Source: Fibrobacter sp.
GTDB taxonomy: Bacteria; Fibrobacterota; Fibrobacteria; Fibrobacterales; Fibrobacteraceae
NCBI GenBank assembly: GCA_024399015.1
Contig: JAKSIC010000013.1
Span: 1 to 64,000, forward strand
Reading direction: 5' to 3'
DNA: 64,000 nt
A program made the translations under genes and the position numbers. How positions within the stretch are numbered: the first letter of the stretch is position 1; every line of letters starts with the position of its first letter. The notes under the pieces were generated by a model that was not told the origin of the DNA, searched no databases, and saw nothing but the letters and a program-made list of their open reading frames with translations. Of this stretch, positions 1 to 7,809 are shown piece after piece.

Positions 1-2
1 TC

Positions 3-839
3 CGTAGCATCAACCGCTACTTTGAAATCAAGGCTCCCTGGAAGCTGGCCAAGGATCCTGCCGCCAAGGATGAATTGGCAACTGTTCTTTATGTGGCTGC
101 CGAAGCCGTACGCCTCAGCCTCTGCATGCTGTGGCCGGTGATTCCCACCAAGGCTGAAGAAGGTCTCAAGATGCTGGGCACCAAGTTCACTAGCGCCGAA
201 GACCTGGTCTGGGGCCTGATGAAGGGTGGCGAAGCCTTCGGCGAAGGCAAGCCCCTGTTCCCCCGCATCGACGAAGAAGTGAAGCCTCAGCAGCAACAGC
301 AGCAGAAGCCCAAGCAGAACAAGCCGCTCACCGCAGCAGACGTTCCTGCCGCCATGGACCTCCGCGCAGCAAAGATCGTTGAAGTGGCAGACCATCCGGA
401 TGCAACGTCCCTCTACGTACTGAAGGTGGACGCAGGCGAAGGTGAACTCCGCACCGTTTGCTCTGGCCTGAAGGCTAGCTACGAAGCTTCTGAACTTAAG
501 GACCGCATGATTCTTTTGTTCGCAAACCTGAAGCCCGCACCCCTCCGCGGTATCATGAGCGCAGGCATGCTCTTCGCAGGCGACCTGGAAGCCGAATCCC
601 ACAAGTGCCGCCTGGTAGCAGTACCGGAAGGAGCAAAGCCCGGTGACCGCGCTCTGTTCAAGGGTATCGAACCTTCTGAACCGCGCGAGCTGAAGCTGAA
701 GGATTTCGAAAAGATCGCTCTCTCCGTGAAGAACGGCGAAGTGTTCTGCACTGCAGGCGAAGGTGCTGCAGCTGTCGCTCTGGAAATCGGCGGCAAGGCC
801 GTGACCTGCGACGTACCGGAAGGCAACGGAGTGCACTAG
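3..839 (+). CDS. metG: Methionyl-tRNA synthetase, C-terminal part (cut by window edge)
   Basis: The frame is open from the first bases, so the N-terminal catalytic core lies outside the window. The visible part starts with the anticodon-binding helical region (motif NRYFEIKAPWKLAK in the first 20 residues), then a Gln-rich linker (about residue 100), then an EMAP/tRNA-binding OB-fold domain (AAKIVEVADHPDATSLYVLKVD onward, ending about 30 residues before the stop). That C-terminal tRNA-binding domain is typical of long bacterial MetRS and promotes dimerisation and tRNA binding. The enzyme charges initiator and elongator tRNA-Met. An intrinsic terminator follows directly, so this is the last gene of its transcript. 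Confidence 0.93.
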   Translation, partial: RSINRYFEIKAPWKLAKDPAAKDELATVLYVAAEAVRLSLCMLWPVIPTKAEEGLKMLGTKFTSAEDLVWGLMKGGEAFGEGKPLFPRIDEEVKPQQQQQQKPKQNKPLTAADVPAAMDLRAAKIVEVADHPDATSLYVLKVDAGEGELRTVCSGLKASYEASELKDRMILLFANLKPAPLRGIMSAGMLFAGDLEAESHKCRLVAVPEGAKPGDRALFKGIEPSEPRELKLKDFEKIALSVKNGEVFCTAGEGAAAVALEIGGKAVTCDVPEGNGVH

Positions 840-860
840 AAAAATCCCTTCGGGATTTTT
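840..860 (+). terminator. Intrinsic terminator of metG
   Basis: Nine-bp perfect stem (AAAAATCCC / GGGATTTTT) with a TTC loop, beginning one base after the metG stop. The 3' arm ends in five T. A second short GNRA-type hairpin (CCTCGG-GAAA-CCGGGG, then GCTTTTC) follows at 903-925 and may be a backup. Confidence 0.8.
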
Positions 861-896
861 CAATTATGAATTACGAGTTATCAATTATGAATTATG
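861..896. repeat. 7-bp tandem repeat array (GAATTAC type)
   Basis: Five consecutive 7-bp units, variants of GAATTAC/GAATTAT/CAATTAT/GAGTTAT, follow the metG terminator; a further unit occurs near 927. It is the same repeat type as at 16430, 39051, 55834 and 55900. There is no coding potential. Confidence 0.7.
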
Positions 897-1031
897 AGAA
901 GTCCTCGGGAAACCGGGGGCTTTTCTCAATTACGAGAGGGGCTCGGGAGGTGGGGGAATTTTTCGGTTATATATCGTCGGCGGATTTTCTATATGATTCA
1001 CTGCGTATTATATTGGATCGAAGAATTTTTT

Positions 1032-1097
1032 TTGACACAGTTTCTGAGAATTTTTTCAATTTTTCAGCATTTTTATCCGCTTTACAAATTCTATATT
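1032..1097 (+). promoter_or_regulatory. Candidate promoter region for the 1105 operon
   Basis: A perfect -35 TTGACA (1032-1037) is followed after 17 bp by a weak -10 TTCAAT (1055-1060). Closer to the gene, TATATT (1092-1097) lies exactly 7 nt before the ATG at 1105, which would give a leaderless transcript. I cannot tell which one is used. The stretch 930-1030 holds nothing else I recognise. Confidence 0.4.
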
Positions 1098-1104
1098 CTA
1101 GTGT

Positions 1105-1968
1105 ATGCAGATGTTCAAAGTTCTTTGTGTGGTGTTGATGGTTCTGGCTGGGGCGACCTGGGCAGATGACCTCATCATGCCTCAGAACTTTGCCACCCAT
1201 GCACTGGTGGCAAAACAGATTGCACCGGGGACATCCAGAATCATCGACTTTTCCACAGGCAGCGGCGGATGTGATTCCTGCAACGTTTCTGGAAAGACCG
1301 AATCCAATCATTACACTGATGACAAAATCAGCGGAATGTTGTTCCGCCTGGATGTAAGCCTCTTCACCTTAACCTGGCCCAAGACAGAAAACACCGAAGG
1401 CGGCTACAATTACAAGGGCAACACCTTCGGCGGCGGCATCTTTTTGAACGCCCACTACTCAATTTTGCTAGAAGCGGGCTTAACGCCCACCTTTGTCCAG
1501 TGGGTCGGCCCCTTCTACGTCGCAGCCTCATACGAACTATCACTGGGCAAGTACTTCGGCAAGCCCAATGATGCAATCACTTCTTTAAAACTTAGTACCG
1601 ATTTTATGCTCACTGGCGCATTGAACGTCGGTGGCGGCGCCATGCTGTTCATGAACAACCACGGCATGGGTTTCGGTATGCACGGCGGTTTGCGCCAGAT
1701 GCACTTCGTCAGATCTAATTACGAAATCTACACCGGAACGGACTACCGCACAGGAGAAAAGATCAACCCCAAGGAGCAAAAAGGATTCCACACCCAGGAC
1801 TGGGCGATTTACTACGGATTTGATTTCACCGGCTATACAAACCTTCCATTCCTCAAGGAAACCAACAGCAAGGGACATAGCGGCTACACCGTATCCATTG
1901 AATCCGGAATCCAGCTAGAAGACAGGCCCTTCTACTTCTGGGCATTAACATGGAGCTTTTATATATGA
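1105..1968 (+). CDS. Secreted, probably outer-membrane, protein of unknown function
   Basis: 287 residues with a clear signal peptide (MQMFKVLCVVLMVLAGATWA, cleavage after about residue 20). The mature part is rich in Gly and aromatic residues in alternating patterns and ends in an aromatic C-terminal strand (ALTWSFYI), which fits an outer-membrane beta-barrel. I do not recognise a family. The ATG at 1105 has no Shine-Dalgarno but sits 7 nt after a TATATT hexamer; a second ATG at 1111 is possible. The stop overlaps the start of the next gene by 4 bp (ATGA), so the three genes 1105-4131 are probably one operon of envelope proteins. Confidence 0.75.
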   Translation: MQMFKVLCVVLMVLAGATWADDLIMPQNFATHALVAKQIAPGTSRIIDFSTGSGGCDSCNVSGKTESNHYTDDKISGMLFRLDVSLFTLTWPKTENTEGGYNYKGNTFGGGIFLNAHYSILLEAGLTPTFVQWVGPFYVAASYELSLGKYFGKPNDAITSLKLSTDFMLTGALNVGGGAMLFMNNHGMGFGMHGGLRQMHFVRSNYEIYTGTDYRTGEKINPKEQKGFHTQDWAIYYGFDFTGYTNLPFLKETNSKGHSGYTVSIESGIQLEDRPFYFWALTWSFYI

Positions 1969-3344
1969 GAAAACTCCACGTTATTGCATTTTTGGTTGTT
2001 GCAATTCTGCTCTCGGGATGCAGTTCCATTATGCGTCCGCCTCCGGCAGCAGCCTACATGGACAGCTACAAAAGGGATGATGCCGTTAGAAGCGTTGGCT
2101 TCACGTACTACGCAGGCAATCTGGACAACGGATGGCACGACTCTCACAAATCTGAAGAATACCACATTTCCCATTCGGAATGGTGGGGCGACGGAACTTT
2201 CGCAAACTACATTAGCGGAGGCTACTTCACCTTTGGATGGGGTTTCCAAAGTTTAACACCTTTTTTACAAGGCGGCTTTGTTTCGCCATACTTTGGCTTA
2301 ACTACCTGGAGCAACCTCTTCCCCATATACAATTTTTATCCCGATAGCGAAACGGAAGGCGAATCCTCCTCACTGTTCCACTATTCCGGCGGGACTATGG
2401 CCATCCAGCAGATTCCTTTAAATGACAATTGGAAGATTGGCATTACAGAACACGTGGCAAGAAACGGTCGCGAAACCTACTATGTCGATGATGCTGCATG
2501 CGAATTTTTTTGCATAGATTTTCCACGGCCTCGTCCCAAGTTCTATACCGAAATGGGCGGAGGCATCTACGTTTCACGAAAGTTTGAAAATTCAAAAATG
2601 TCACTTGAGTTCCGCTACGGTCGTGACATCGACGAAAACCGAAACCGCTTTGCAGCCACCATCAGTGTCTGGGGATTCTCAAGTGCCATTGGTATTGGCG
2701 GCAACGATCAGATGCGCAAGATGGCAAATGAGAACAAAGAAAAACAAGAGAATACGAAATTTGCAGTGCCGCCTAAATCAGGCATTCAGTCGGACGCAGG
2801 CAAAAATCACATAGAGAGCGTATCCGACAGCAGTCTCGGCATCAAGAACATTGACTACAGGTGGTTCAGAATCAAGGATTCCACCAAGGTCACCGCATTC
2901 CTTTACAAGATTAAGGAAGCCGTAGATGACACTGTAAAGGCAGTACCATCCAACGGAATCTGCTACGACAAAACCACAGATGAAGTTCTCCTGAGGCAAA
3001 AAGAGGATTCTTCTGTCGTAAAGCTTCCTCTTGCAGACATTGATTACTGCGACGAAGCGAAAATGAGGGGCTTCCTGGGAACCTCCTTGCTGGAAGGCGC
3101 CCTAATGTTCCTACCTGGTGGACTTTTAACAGGAAGTGCAACAGGGGGACTCATCGTCAGTGCCGTAACCGCCCTAGGTTTCTACACCGCCCTTAAGATT
3201 TTCAACCCTCAGGTGCCAAAGGTCAATGGCGACATTTGCGGCGAGACTCATTCCACGGAACTCGCCCGAGAATGGTTCAAGCAATATCCCTGTTCCGGTG
3301 AACCTGCTGTTGAAGGAAACGCGGAGGGCAAGAATGCTCCATAA
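1965..3344 (+). CDS. Lipoprotein with barrel-like N-terminal half, unknown function
   Basis: 459 residues. The start at 1965 is chosen because GGAG lies 9 nt upstream, it overlaps the previous stop as ATGA, and it gives a clean lipoprotein signal (MRKLHVIAFLVVAILLSGC, lipobox LSGC). Residues about 40-250 contain Gly/aromatic alternating strands like a small barrel. Residues about 290-370 look like a separate domain with Cys pairs, followed by a hydrophobic glycine-rich stretch (FLGTSLLEGALMFLPGG and onward) that could insert in a membrane. I do not recognise the family. It is translationally coupled on both sides. Confidence 0.72.
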   Translation: MRKLHVIAFLVVAILLSGCSSIMRPPPAAAYMDSYKRDDAVRSVGFTYYAGNLDNGWHDSHKSEEYHISHSEWWGDGTFANYISGGYFTFGWGFQSLTPFLQGGFVSPYFGLTTWSNLFPIYNFYPDSETEGESSSLFHYSGGTMAIQQIPLNDNWKIGITEHVARNGRETYYVDDAACEFFCIDFPRPRPKFYTEMGGGIYVSRKFENSKMSLEFRYGRDIDENRNRFAATISVWGFSSAIGIGGNDQMRKMANENKEKQENTKFAVPPKSGIQSDAGKNHIESVSDSSLGIKNIDYRWFRIKDSTKVTAFLYKIKEAVDDTVKAVPSNGICYDKTTDEVLLRQKEDSSVVKLPLADIDYCDEAKMRGFLGTSLLEGALMFLPGGLLTGSATGGLIVSAVTALGFYTALKIFNPQVPKVNGDICGETHSTELAREWFKQYPCSGEPAVEGNAEGKNAP

Positions 3345-4131
3345 ACTTTTGCCGCATTTCTACATTTGCGTCTTTCTTTTTGTGAGCGCCTTCCTTTTGT
3401 CAGCATGCCTAGACGAAGGTGTAGCCCCCCACCCCCTCCGTGGCGACGCAAAGTATGACATTGAAGAAAGTTCCTCCAGCGTAACATCAAGTTCCTCTTT
3501 GGCAAGCTCCAGTTCGTCATCAGAAACGTTGATGAGCTCTTCGTCAGAAAAGAGCAGTTCCTCGTCAGTAGAACTATCTTCAAGTTCTTCCTTCAAAGAC
3601 ATTTCCAGCAGCAGCGAAGAAGAGGATTTTGTCAGAATCGGAAACCAAGAATGGATGACCAGGAACCTTAATGTTGACGTCAATGGAAGTTCCTGCTATG
3701 AAGACTATCCAGAAAACTGCGAAAAATACGGACGCATCTACACCTGGTCCATGGCCATGGGCATTGACATTTCTTACGATAGAAAGAAATACGGAACGAC
3801 TATAGAGCCACACCAGGGAATCTGCCCCGAAGGTTCTCACCTCCCCAGCTACGAAGAATGGAATCAGCTGAATGAATTCATCAAGGAATATCCTGATTAC
3901 TTAATTTACTTTCAAAACCAGTATGGCGGAGCCTACGATTATCACGGATACTACAGAAATGAAGGCACCGAGGCGTTATTCATGAGTTCCACGGAATACG
4001 ATGTGTCAGGAACAATTTACCCCTATGAATTTGCCTGGCTTTGGGCCATTCACAACTACAGCAACCATTTTGATAAAGACAATGGGCACAAGTACACGGG
4101 TGCCTACGTCCGCTGCGTAAAGAACTTATAA
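3334..4131 (+). CDS. FISUMP-domain lipoprotein
   Basis: 265 residues from the ATG at 3334, preceded by GGAGGG and overlapping the upstream stop by 11 bp. A lipoprotein signal peptide ends in LLSAC. A long serine-run linker (about residues 35-95) leads to a domain that starts RIGNQEWMTRNLNVDV and contains GRIYTWSMAMG, CPEGSHLPSYEEWNQL and a final AYVRCVK. These are hallmarks of the Fib_succ_major paralogous domain (TIGR02145), expanded in Fibrobacter and seen in Bacteroidetes. Its biochemical role is unknown; surface exposure beyond the Ser linker is inferred. It is one of the clearest taxonomic markers here. Confidence 0.88.
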   Translation: MLHKLLPHFYICVFLFVSAFLLSACLDEGVAPHPLRGDAKYDIEESSSSVTSSSSLASSSSSSETLMSSSSEKSSSSSVELSSSSSFKDISSSSEEEDFVRIGNQEWMTRNLNVDVNGSSCYEDYPENCEKYGRIYTWSMAMGIDISYDRKKYGTTIEPHQGICPEGSHLPSYEEWNQLNEFIKEYPDYLIYFQNQYGGAYDYHGYYRNEGTEALFMSSTEYDVSGTIYPYEFAWLWAIHNYSNHFDKDNGHKYTGAYVRCVKNL

Positions 4132-4141
4132 GATTTTCATT

Positions 4142-4522
4142 ATGAACCTTACACAAGTCCATCACATCGCTATCATCGGCAGCAATTACGAGAAGTCCAG
4201 GCATTTTTATGTGGACCTTCTGGGTTTTAAAATCATCCGCGAGAATTACCGCGCAGAACGTGGGGATTACAAGATCGACTTGCAGCTGGACGGCATGGAG
4301 CTGGAGCTGTTCATCATTCCAGGAAGGCCGCCCCGCCCCAGCTACCCAGAGGCAAACGGCCTTCGTCACCTAGCGTTCCGCGTAGAATCTGTGGATGCCA
4401 CCGTCGCTGAGCTGAACGCCTTAGGAATCGCAACGGAACCTGTCCGCGTTGACGATTATACCGGCAAGAAGATGACCTTCTTCAGCGATCCCGACGGATT
4501 ACCGCTGGAAATACACGAATAA
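4142..4522 (+). CDS. VOC-superfamily protein, YaeR/GloA2-like
   Basis: 126 residues, a full-length single vicinal-oxygen-chelate protein with two beta-alpha-beta-beta-beta modules. All four metal-ligand positions typical of glyoxalase-I-like proteins are visible: His in VHHIAI (about residue 8), Glu in MELELF, His in LRHLAF and Glu in LPLEIHE. The pattern, including the YEKSRHFYVDLLGFKI opening, resembles E. coli YaeR, whose substrate is not firmly known. It lies 10 bp after the FISUMP gene without a clear Shine-Dalgarno. Confidence 0.8.
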   Translation: MNLTQVHHIAIIGSNYEKSRHFYVDLLGFKIIRENYRAERGDYKIDLQLDGMELELFIIPGRPPRPSYPEANGLRHLAFRVESVDATVAELNALGIATEPVRVDDYTGKKMTFFSDPDGLPLEIHE

Positions 4523-4649
4523 AAGCACCTTTATTACAAGTTACAATATAAAATATCCCCATATCAATTCATTTTTTCGCATTTTTAACAAAAACAAGTC
4601 CACATTAAAAAAGTAAATACTACATTACGAGTATGAAGTGGAGAACTTT

Positions 4650-5678
4650 ATGTCTGTCAACAACATAAAAGATATCCGGAGACTCGCCTACATCGAGAAT
4701 ACAATCATCGCGGCCCTTGTCGTTGTGATGATGGGTATTTATTATGCCATCGGAGCAATGTTCCTGGTCTACTACTCCATTTTTGTTGCAATCGTCTACC
4801 TCGTACACTACTTTTTTATCCGAAGGTTCAAGTTCATTCCGGTCACATGGTCCACCTACACCATGCTGACCTTGTACATGAGCATCTGCACGGTCTACCT
4901 CGGATTCGACTACGGGTTCTTCCTGTACTCCATGTCCACCATCCCGCTGATTTACTACATCAAGTACTTGACCACTAAGTTTGGCGGAAAAGACCCCAAG
5001 CCAAACTTCTGGGCAATATTCATCACTCTTTGCTGTGTTCTTTCTTCGCTGTACTCCATCAAGCACGGTCCCATTTATCCTACAGAGCAAGCCCCGGCTT
5101 TGCTCTTCCTCGGTTTGAATTTGGCCAGCGTCTGCTTCTTCTTGATAACCTTCTCTCAGCTAACTATCAAGATTATCCTGGGAAACGAAGAGAAGCTCAA
5201 GAGACAAGCGGACTACGACGCACTTACCGGACTGGCAAACCGTTACCACATGATGACCTGCCTTGAAAAAATCGTGGAAGAAAGCAAGGAATCCAGCCAG
5301 CTCTGGGTCGCCATGATCGACGTTGACGACTTCAAGCAGATCAACGACAAGTATGGCCACGCCACCGGCGACCGGGTCCTTGGACGCCTCAGTTCCATCA
5401 TGAAAAAGCACTGCGCCAACTGTACCATAAGCCGTTGGGGTGGCGAAGAATTCCTTATCTGCGGAAAGGCCGACATCGTTTCTCCCCGCATTTTGGAAGA
5501 TTTGGTCAAGCAGGTCGGCGAAGCAACCGTCTCTGCCCAGAACGAAAAAGTCCATTTCACCATTTCCGCTGGCGTTGCAACATACGTTCCTGGCCAGGAT
5601 ATCGACGCTTGGATTATCAATGCCGACAAGATGCTTTACAAGGTAAAGAACAGCGGCAAGAATAACGTAGCTTTCTAA
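4650..5678 (+). CDS. Membrane diguanylate cyclase (GGDEF)
   Basis: 342 residues from the ATG at 4650, which has GGAG 6 nt upstream; a GTG 12 bp earlier is less likely. About six hydrophobic helices fill residues 10-175, followed by a GGDEF domain. The active-site loop is GGEEF (residues 264-268), preceded by the metal-binding DVDDFKQINDKYGHATGD segment, so it should make c-di-GMP. The RxxD inhibitory site is absent (CANC at that position), so product inhibition by the usual route is not expected. A TACATT hexamer at 4621-4626 could be its -10. Confidence 0.85.
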   Translation: MSVNNIKDIRRLAYIENTIIAALVVVMMGIYYAIGAMFLVYYSIFVAIVYLVHYFFIRRFKFIPVTWSTYTMLTLYMSICTVYLGFDYGFFLYSMSTIPLIYYIKYLTTKFGGKDPKPNFWAIFITLCCVLSSLYSIKHGPIYPTEQAPALLFLGLNLASVCFFLITFSQLTIKIILGNEEKLKRQADYDALTGLANRYHMMTCLEKIVEESKESSQLWVAMIDVDDFKQINDKYGHATGDRVLGRLSSIMKKHCANCTISRWGGEEFLICGKADIVSPRILEDLVKQVGEATVSAQNEKVHFTISAGVATYVPGQDIDAWIINADKMLYKVKNSGKNNVAF

Positions 5679-5697
5679 AAATTCTATCTTTACATCC

Positions 5698-6408
5698 ATG
5701 ACTCAAGTTACGGAAAACCTTGACAAAACCGCAGCAAATCCCGCCGATAATGAATTCGATATCGGTGCGAAGCGCGACCCTTTTTCTCCCCTCGTCGTAA
5801 TCGCCGGCCTTATGGTGGCATGCTACCTCACGTCCAACGTGATGGCGGTAAAATTGCTGTCTGTCTGCGGCATTACCATCTTTGATGCAGGTACCATCAC
5901 ATTCCCCCTGGCCTACATGCTGGGCGATGTGCTCACAGAAATCTGGGGTTTCAAAACCGCCCGCAAGGTCATTTGGCTCACCTTCTTCTGCCAGGTTTTC
6001 ATGGCGGTATTCACCTTCGTAGGAACAACCCTTCCCTACCCGGACTTTACCGAAGAAACCGCCAGTGCCTACTCCACCATTTTCAGTTTTGTTCCCCGCA
6101 TTACTGTCGCCTCCCTGGTGGCATTCCTGCTGGGCGAATTGACCAACTCCTGGACCATGGTGAAGATCCGTGAAAAGACCGGTCGCAAAATGCTGTGGGT
6201 CCGCACCATCGGTTCTTCCGTCTTTGGCTACATCGTAGACACCTCCATTTTCGTTTTGATAGCCTTTGCTGGAACCGTTCCCGTCAAGGACCTGATCACC
6301 ATGATCGTGGTGCAGTTCCCTGGCAAGCTTGTCATTGAAGCCATTTGCGCCACCCCCATTGCCTACGCCTTGATCAACCATCTGCGTAAAAAGTTCGAGG
6401 CTCGCTAA
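5698..6408 (+). CDS. yhhQ: Queuosine precursor transporter, YhhQ/DUF165 family
   Basis: 236 residues with about six transmembrane helices. The conserved family pattern is present: SNVMAVKLL, then ITFPLAYMLGDVLTEIWGFK and a C-terminal VQFPGKLVIEAICATPIAYAL. Members import 7-cyano-7-deazaguanine or related precursors for queuosine in tRNA. There is no Shine-Dalgarno; a TATCTT hexamer ends 7 nt before the ATG. The stop overlaps the next start (TAATG), so it is coupled to the Nudix gene. Confidence 0.85.
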   Translation: MTQVTENLDKTAANPADNEFDIGAKRDPFSPLVVIAGLMVACYLTSNVMAVKLLSVCGITIFDAGTITFPLAYMLGDVLTEIWGFKTARKVIWLTFFCQVFMAVFTFVGTTLPYPDFTEETASAYSTIFSFVPRITVASLVAFLLGELTNSWTMVKIREKTGRKMLWVRTIGSSVFGYIVDTSIFVLIAFAGTVPVKDLITMIVVQFPGKLVIEAICATPIAYALINHLRKKFEAR

Positions 6409-6893
6409 TGATCAACACTACCCTTTGCTACATCGAACAAGACGACAAATACTTGCTCCTCCACCGCGTCAAGAAGAAGAACGACATCAATAAGGACAAG
6501 TGGATTGGCATTGGCGGCAAGTTCGAGGAATGGGAATCCCCCGAAGATTGCATCAAGCGCGAAGCTCTGGAAGAAACAGGCCTCACCCTCATCAAGCCAA
6601 AGTACCGCGGCATCGTCACCTTCATTAGCGATGGCATGGACCAGACGGAGTTCATGCACCTGTTCACCGCCACGGAATGGACTGGCGAAATCAAGGAATG
6701 TGACGAAGGTAATCTGGAATGGGTCCCGAAGGCTGACGTGGCAAAACTTCCCCATTGGGATGGCGACCTGATTTTCCTAGCTCTGCTGGAACGAGGCGAG
6801 CCCTTCTTTAGCCTGAAGCTCACCTACAAGGGGAGTACCCTGACCGAAGCTTTGCTGAACGAAGAGCCGGTCCATTGGCAGGACTTTGTCTAG
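6408..6893 (+). CDS. Nudix hydrolase, MutT/8-oxo-dGTP diphosphatase type
   Basis: 161 residues. A perfect Nudix box runs from G37 to L59 (GKFEEWES...REALEETGL), matching Gx5Ex7REUxEExGU. The N-terminus INTTLCYIEQDDKYLLLHR and the following IGIGGKF resemble MutT-like 8-oxo-dGTP/NTP pyrophosphatases of this size. The exact substrate cannot be read from sequence. It is translationally coupled to the transporter gene and followed by a strong terminator. Confidence 0.87.
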   Translation: MINTTLCYIEQDDKYLLLHRVKKKNDINKDKWIGIGGKFEEWESPEDCIKREALEETGLTLIKPKYRGIVTFISDGMDQTEFMHLFTATEWTGEIKECDEGNLEWVPKADVAKLPHWDGDLIFLALLERGEPFFSLKLTYKGSTLTEALLNEEPVHWQDFV

Positions 6894-6957
6894 CTTTTCA
6901 AAAAAGTGGGCCTAAAAGTTCCATTTCGCCTCTAAATTGAAATTTTATAAAAAAAAG

Positions 6958-6989
6958 GCGACTTTTTCATCAAGAAAAAGTCGCTTTTT
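6958..6989 (+). terminator. Intrinsic terminator after the Nudix gene
   Basis: Eleven-bp perfect stem (GCGACTTTTTC / GAAAAAGTCGC) with a 5-nt loop, then a T run. Confidence 0.85.
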
Positions 6990-7017
6990 CGTTTTTGCAA
7001 AACGTATCTTATAAGTA

Positions 7018-7103
7018 CTCCAAACCAACCTCCTGCTTGGTCCTCATCGAAACCAAGCAAAAACCCAAGGCTTGTCAGGCTCCAAACTGGCAAGCTTTTT
7101 TAT
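7018..7103 (+). ncRNA. Candidate small RNA: two tandem hairpins ending in a terminator
   Basis: In the gap between convergent genes, TGCTTGGT/ACCAAGCA (7035-7042 with 7053-7060) forms one hairpin. GCTTGTCAG/CTGGCAAGC (7071-7079 with 7088-7096) forms a second one followed by six T. A TATCTT hexamer at 7005-7010 could be the -10, giving a transcript of about 85 nt. It lies past the Nudix terminator, so it is not needed for that gene. It could instead be a spacer artefact; no family is recognised. Confidence 0.35.
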
Positions 7104-7146
7104 TTTAGGATTTTAGGGGCTGTCGGCGTTCGGCTTGCTACCATTG

Positions 7147-7207
7147 AAAACCGCTTCGCGGTTTTGTTAGCTTCGGTTCGGTTATGAAAATGAGCTAGCT
7201 CATTTTC
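7147..7207. repeat. C-GAA-G-type hairpin and a 22-bp perfect palindrome near the lptE 3' end
   Basis: 7147-7165 is a perfect 8-bp stem (AAAACCGC/GCGGTTTT) with a TTC loop (GAA on the other strand). 7186-7207 is a perfect 22-bp palindrome centred on GAGCTAGCTC, ending 15 bp from the lptE stop. Neither has a long T run on the minus strand, so they are weak candidates for lptE termination. The rest of 6990-7222 shows nothing else. Confidence 0.6.
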
Positions 7208-7222
7208 GCAACACTCACCTCG

Positions 7223-7738
7223 CTACCATTTGGCTAAAGCGTTGGTGATGATGAGATCCTGGAGTTTTTCGATGGCGCGGGCCTGACCATGGCGGTCTTC
7301 AGTTTCGTTGGCCTGCACGTCATAAACACCTTCAGCAGACAGGGACTTGGATTCGTAAATAATACGTTCCTTCACATTATCGTAGAACTTCACGCTAACA
7401 CGGATTGTCACACGATAAGTTTCCACATCGCTGTTACTGTTATAGTTTTCCGGCTTATTAGAATAACTCAACAAGACAATTTCAAAATCGGAATTTGCTT
7501 CACCGTTCACAATACGGACACCACCGGCATTCTTCTTGAACATGTCAACAACACCAGCACGGATATCATTGGCAAGCACCGGATCCATAGTCTTATCATC
7601 AACTTCATGGATATTTACAGTTCTAATGTGGCTGGGCAAGGTACTGGCGGTAAAGCTATAGCAGCCAGACAAAGCGCAAACAACCAAAGCCAACAAGGCG
7701 GTCCATAAAGCTTGTGATGTTCTCAACGATTTCAGCAT
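7223..7738 (-). CDS. lptE: LPS-assembly lipoprotein LptE-like
   Basis: 171 residues. A lipoprotein signal ends LSGCYSF, followed by the opening YSFTASTLPSHIRTVNIHEVDDKT and the predicted two-strand/helix layout typical of LptE (small OM lipoprotein that plugs LptD). The middle reads DFEIVLLSYSNKPENYNSNSDV, followed by strand-rich sequence and a C-terminal helix. Length fits LptE. It stands alone, divergent from the SGNH esterase gene. TTAGG just upstream of the ATG may serve as ribosome-binding site. The family assignment is by pattern only. Confidence 0.7.
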   Translation of the reverse strand: MLKSLRTSQALWTALLALVVCALSGCYSFTASTLPSHIRTVNIHEVDDKTMDPVLANDIRAGVVDMFKKNAGGVRIVNGEANSDFEIVLLSYSNKPENYNSNSDVETYRVTIRVSVKFYDNVKERIIYESKSLSAEGVYDVQANETEDRHGQARAIEKLQDLIITNALAKW

Positions 7739-7809
7739 ACCTAAATACTAGAAAATTTAAAAGCAGTTGATTAATGTTTATATTGTGAACATAACAATAA
7801 AAGGTTTGT

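Noticed and set aside
866-1169. Two overlapping open frames of about 90 codons after metG
   Set aside because: They consist of heptamer repeat and promoter sequence, have no family resemblance and overlap the next gene's start region.
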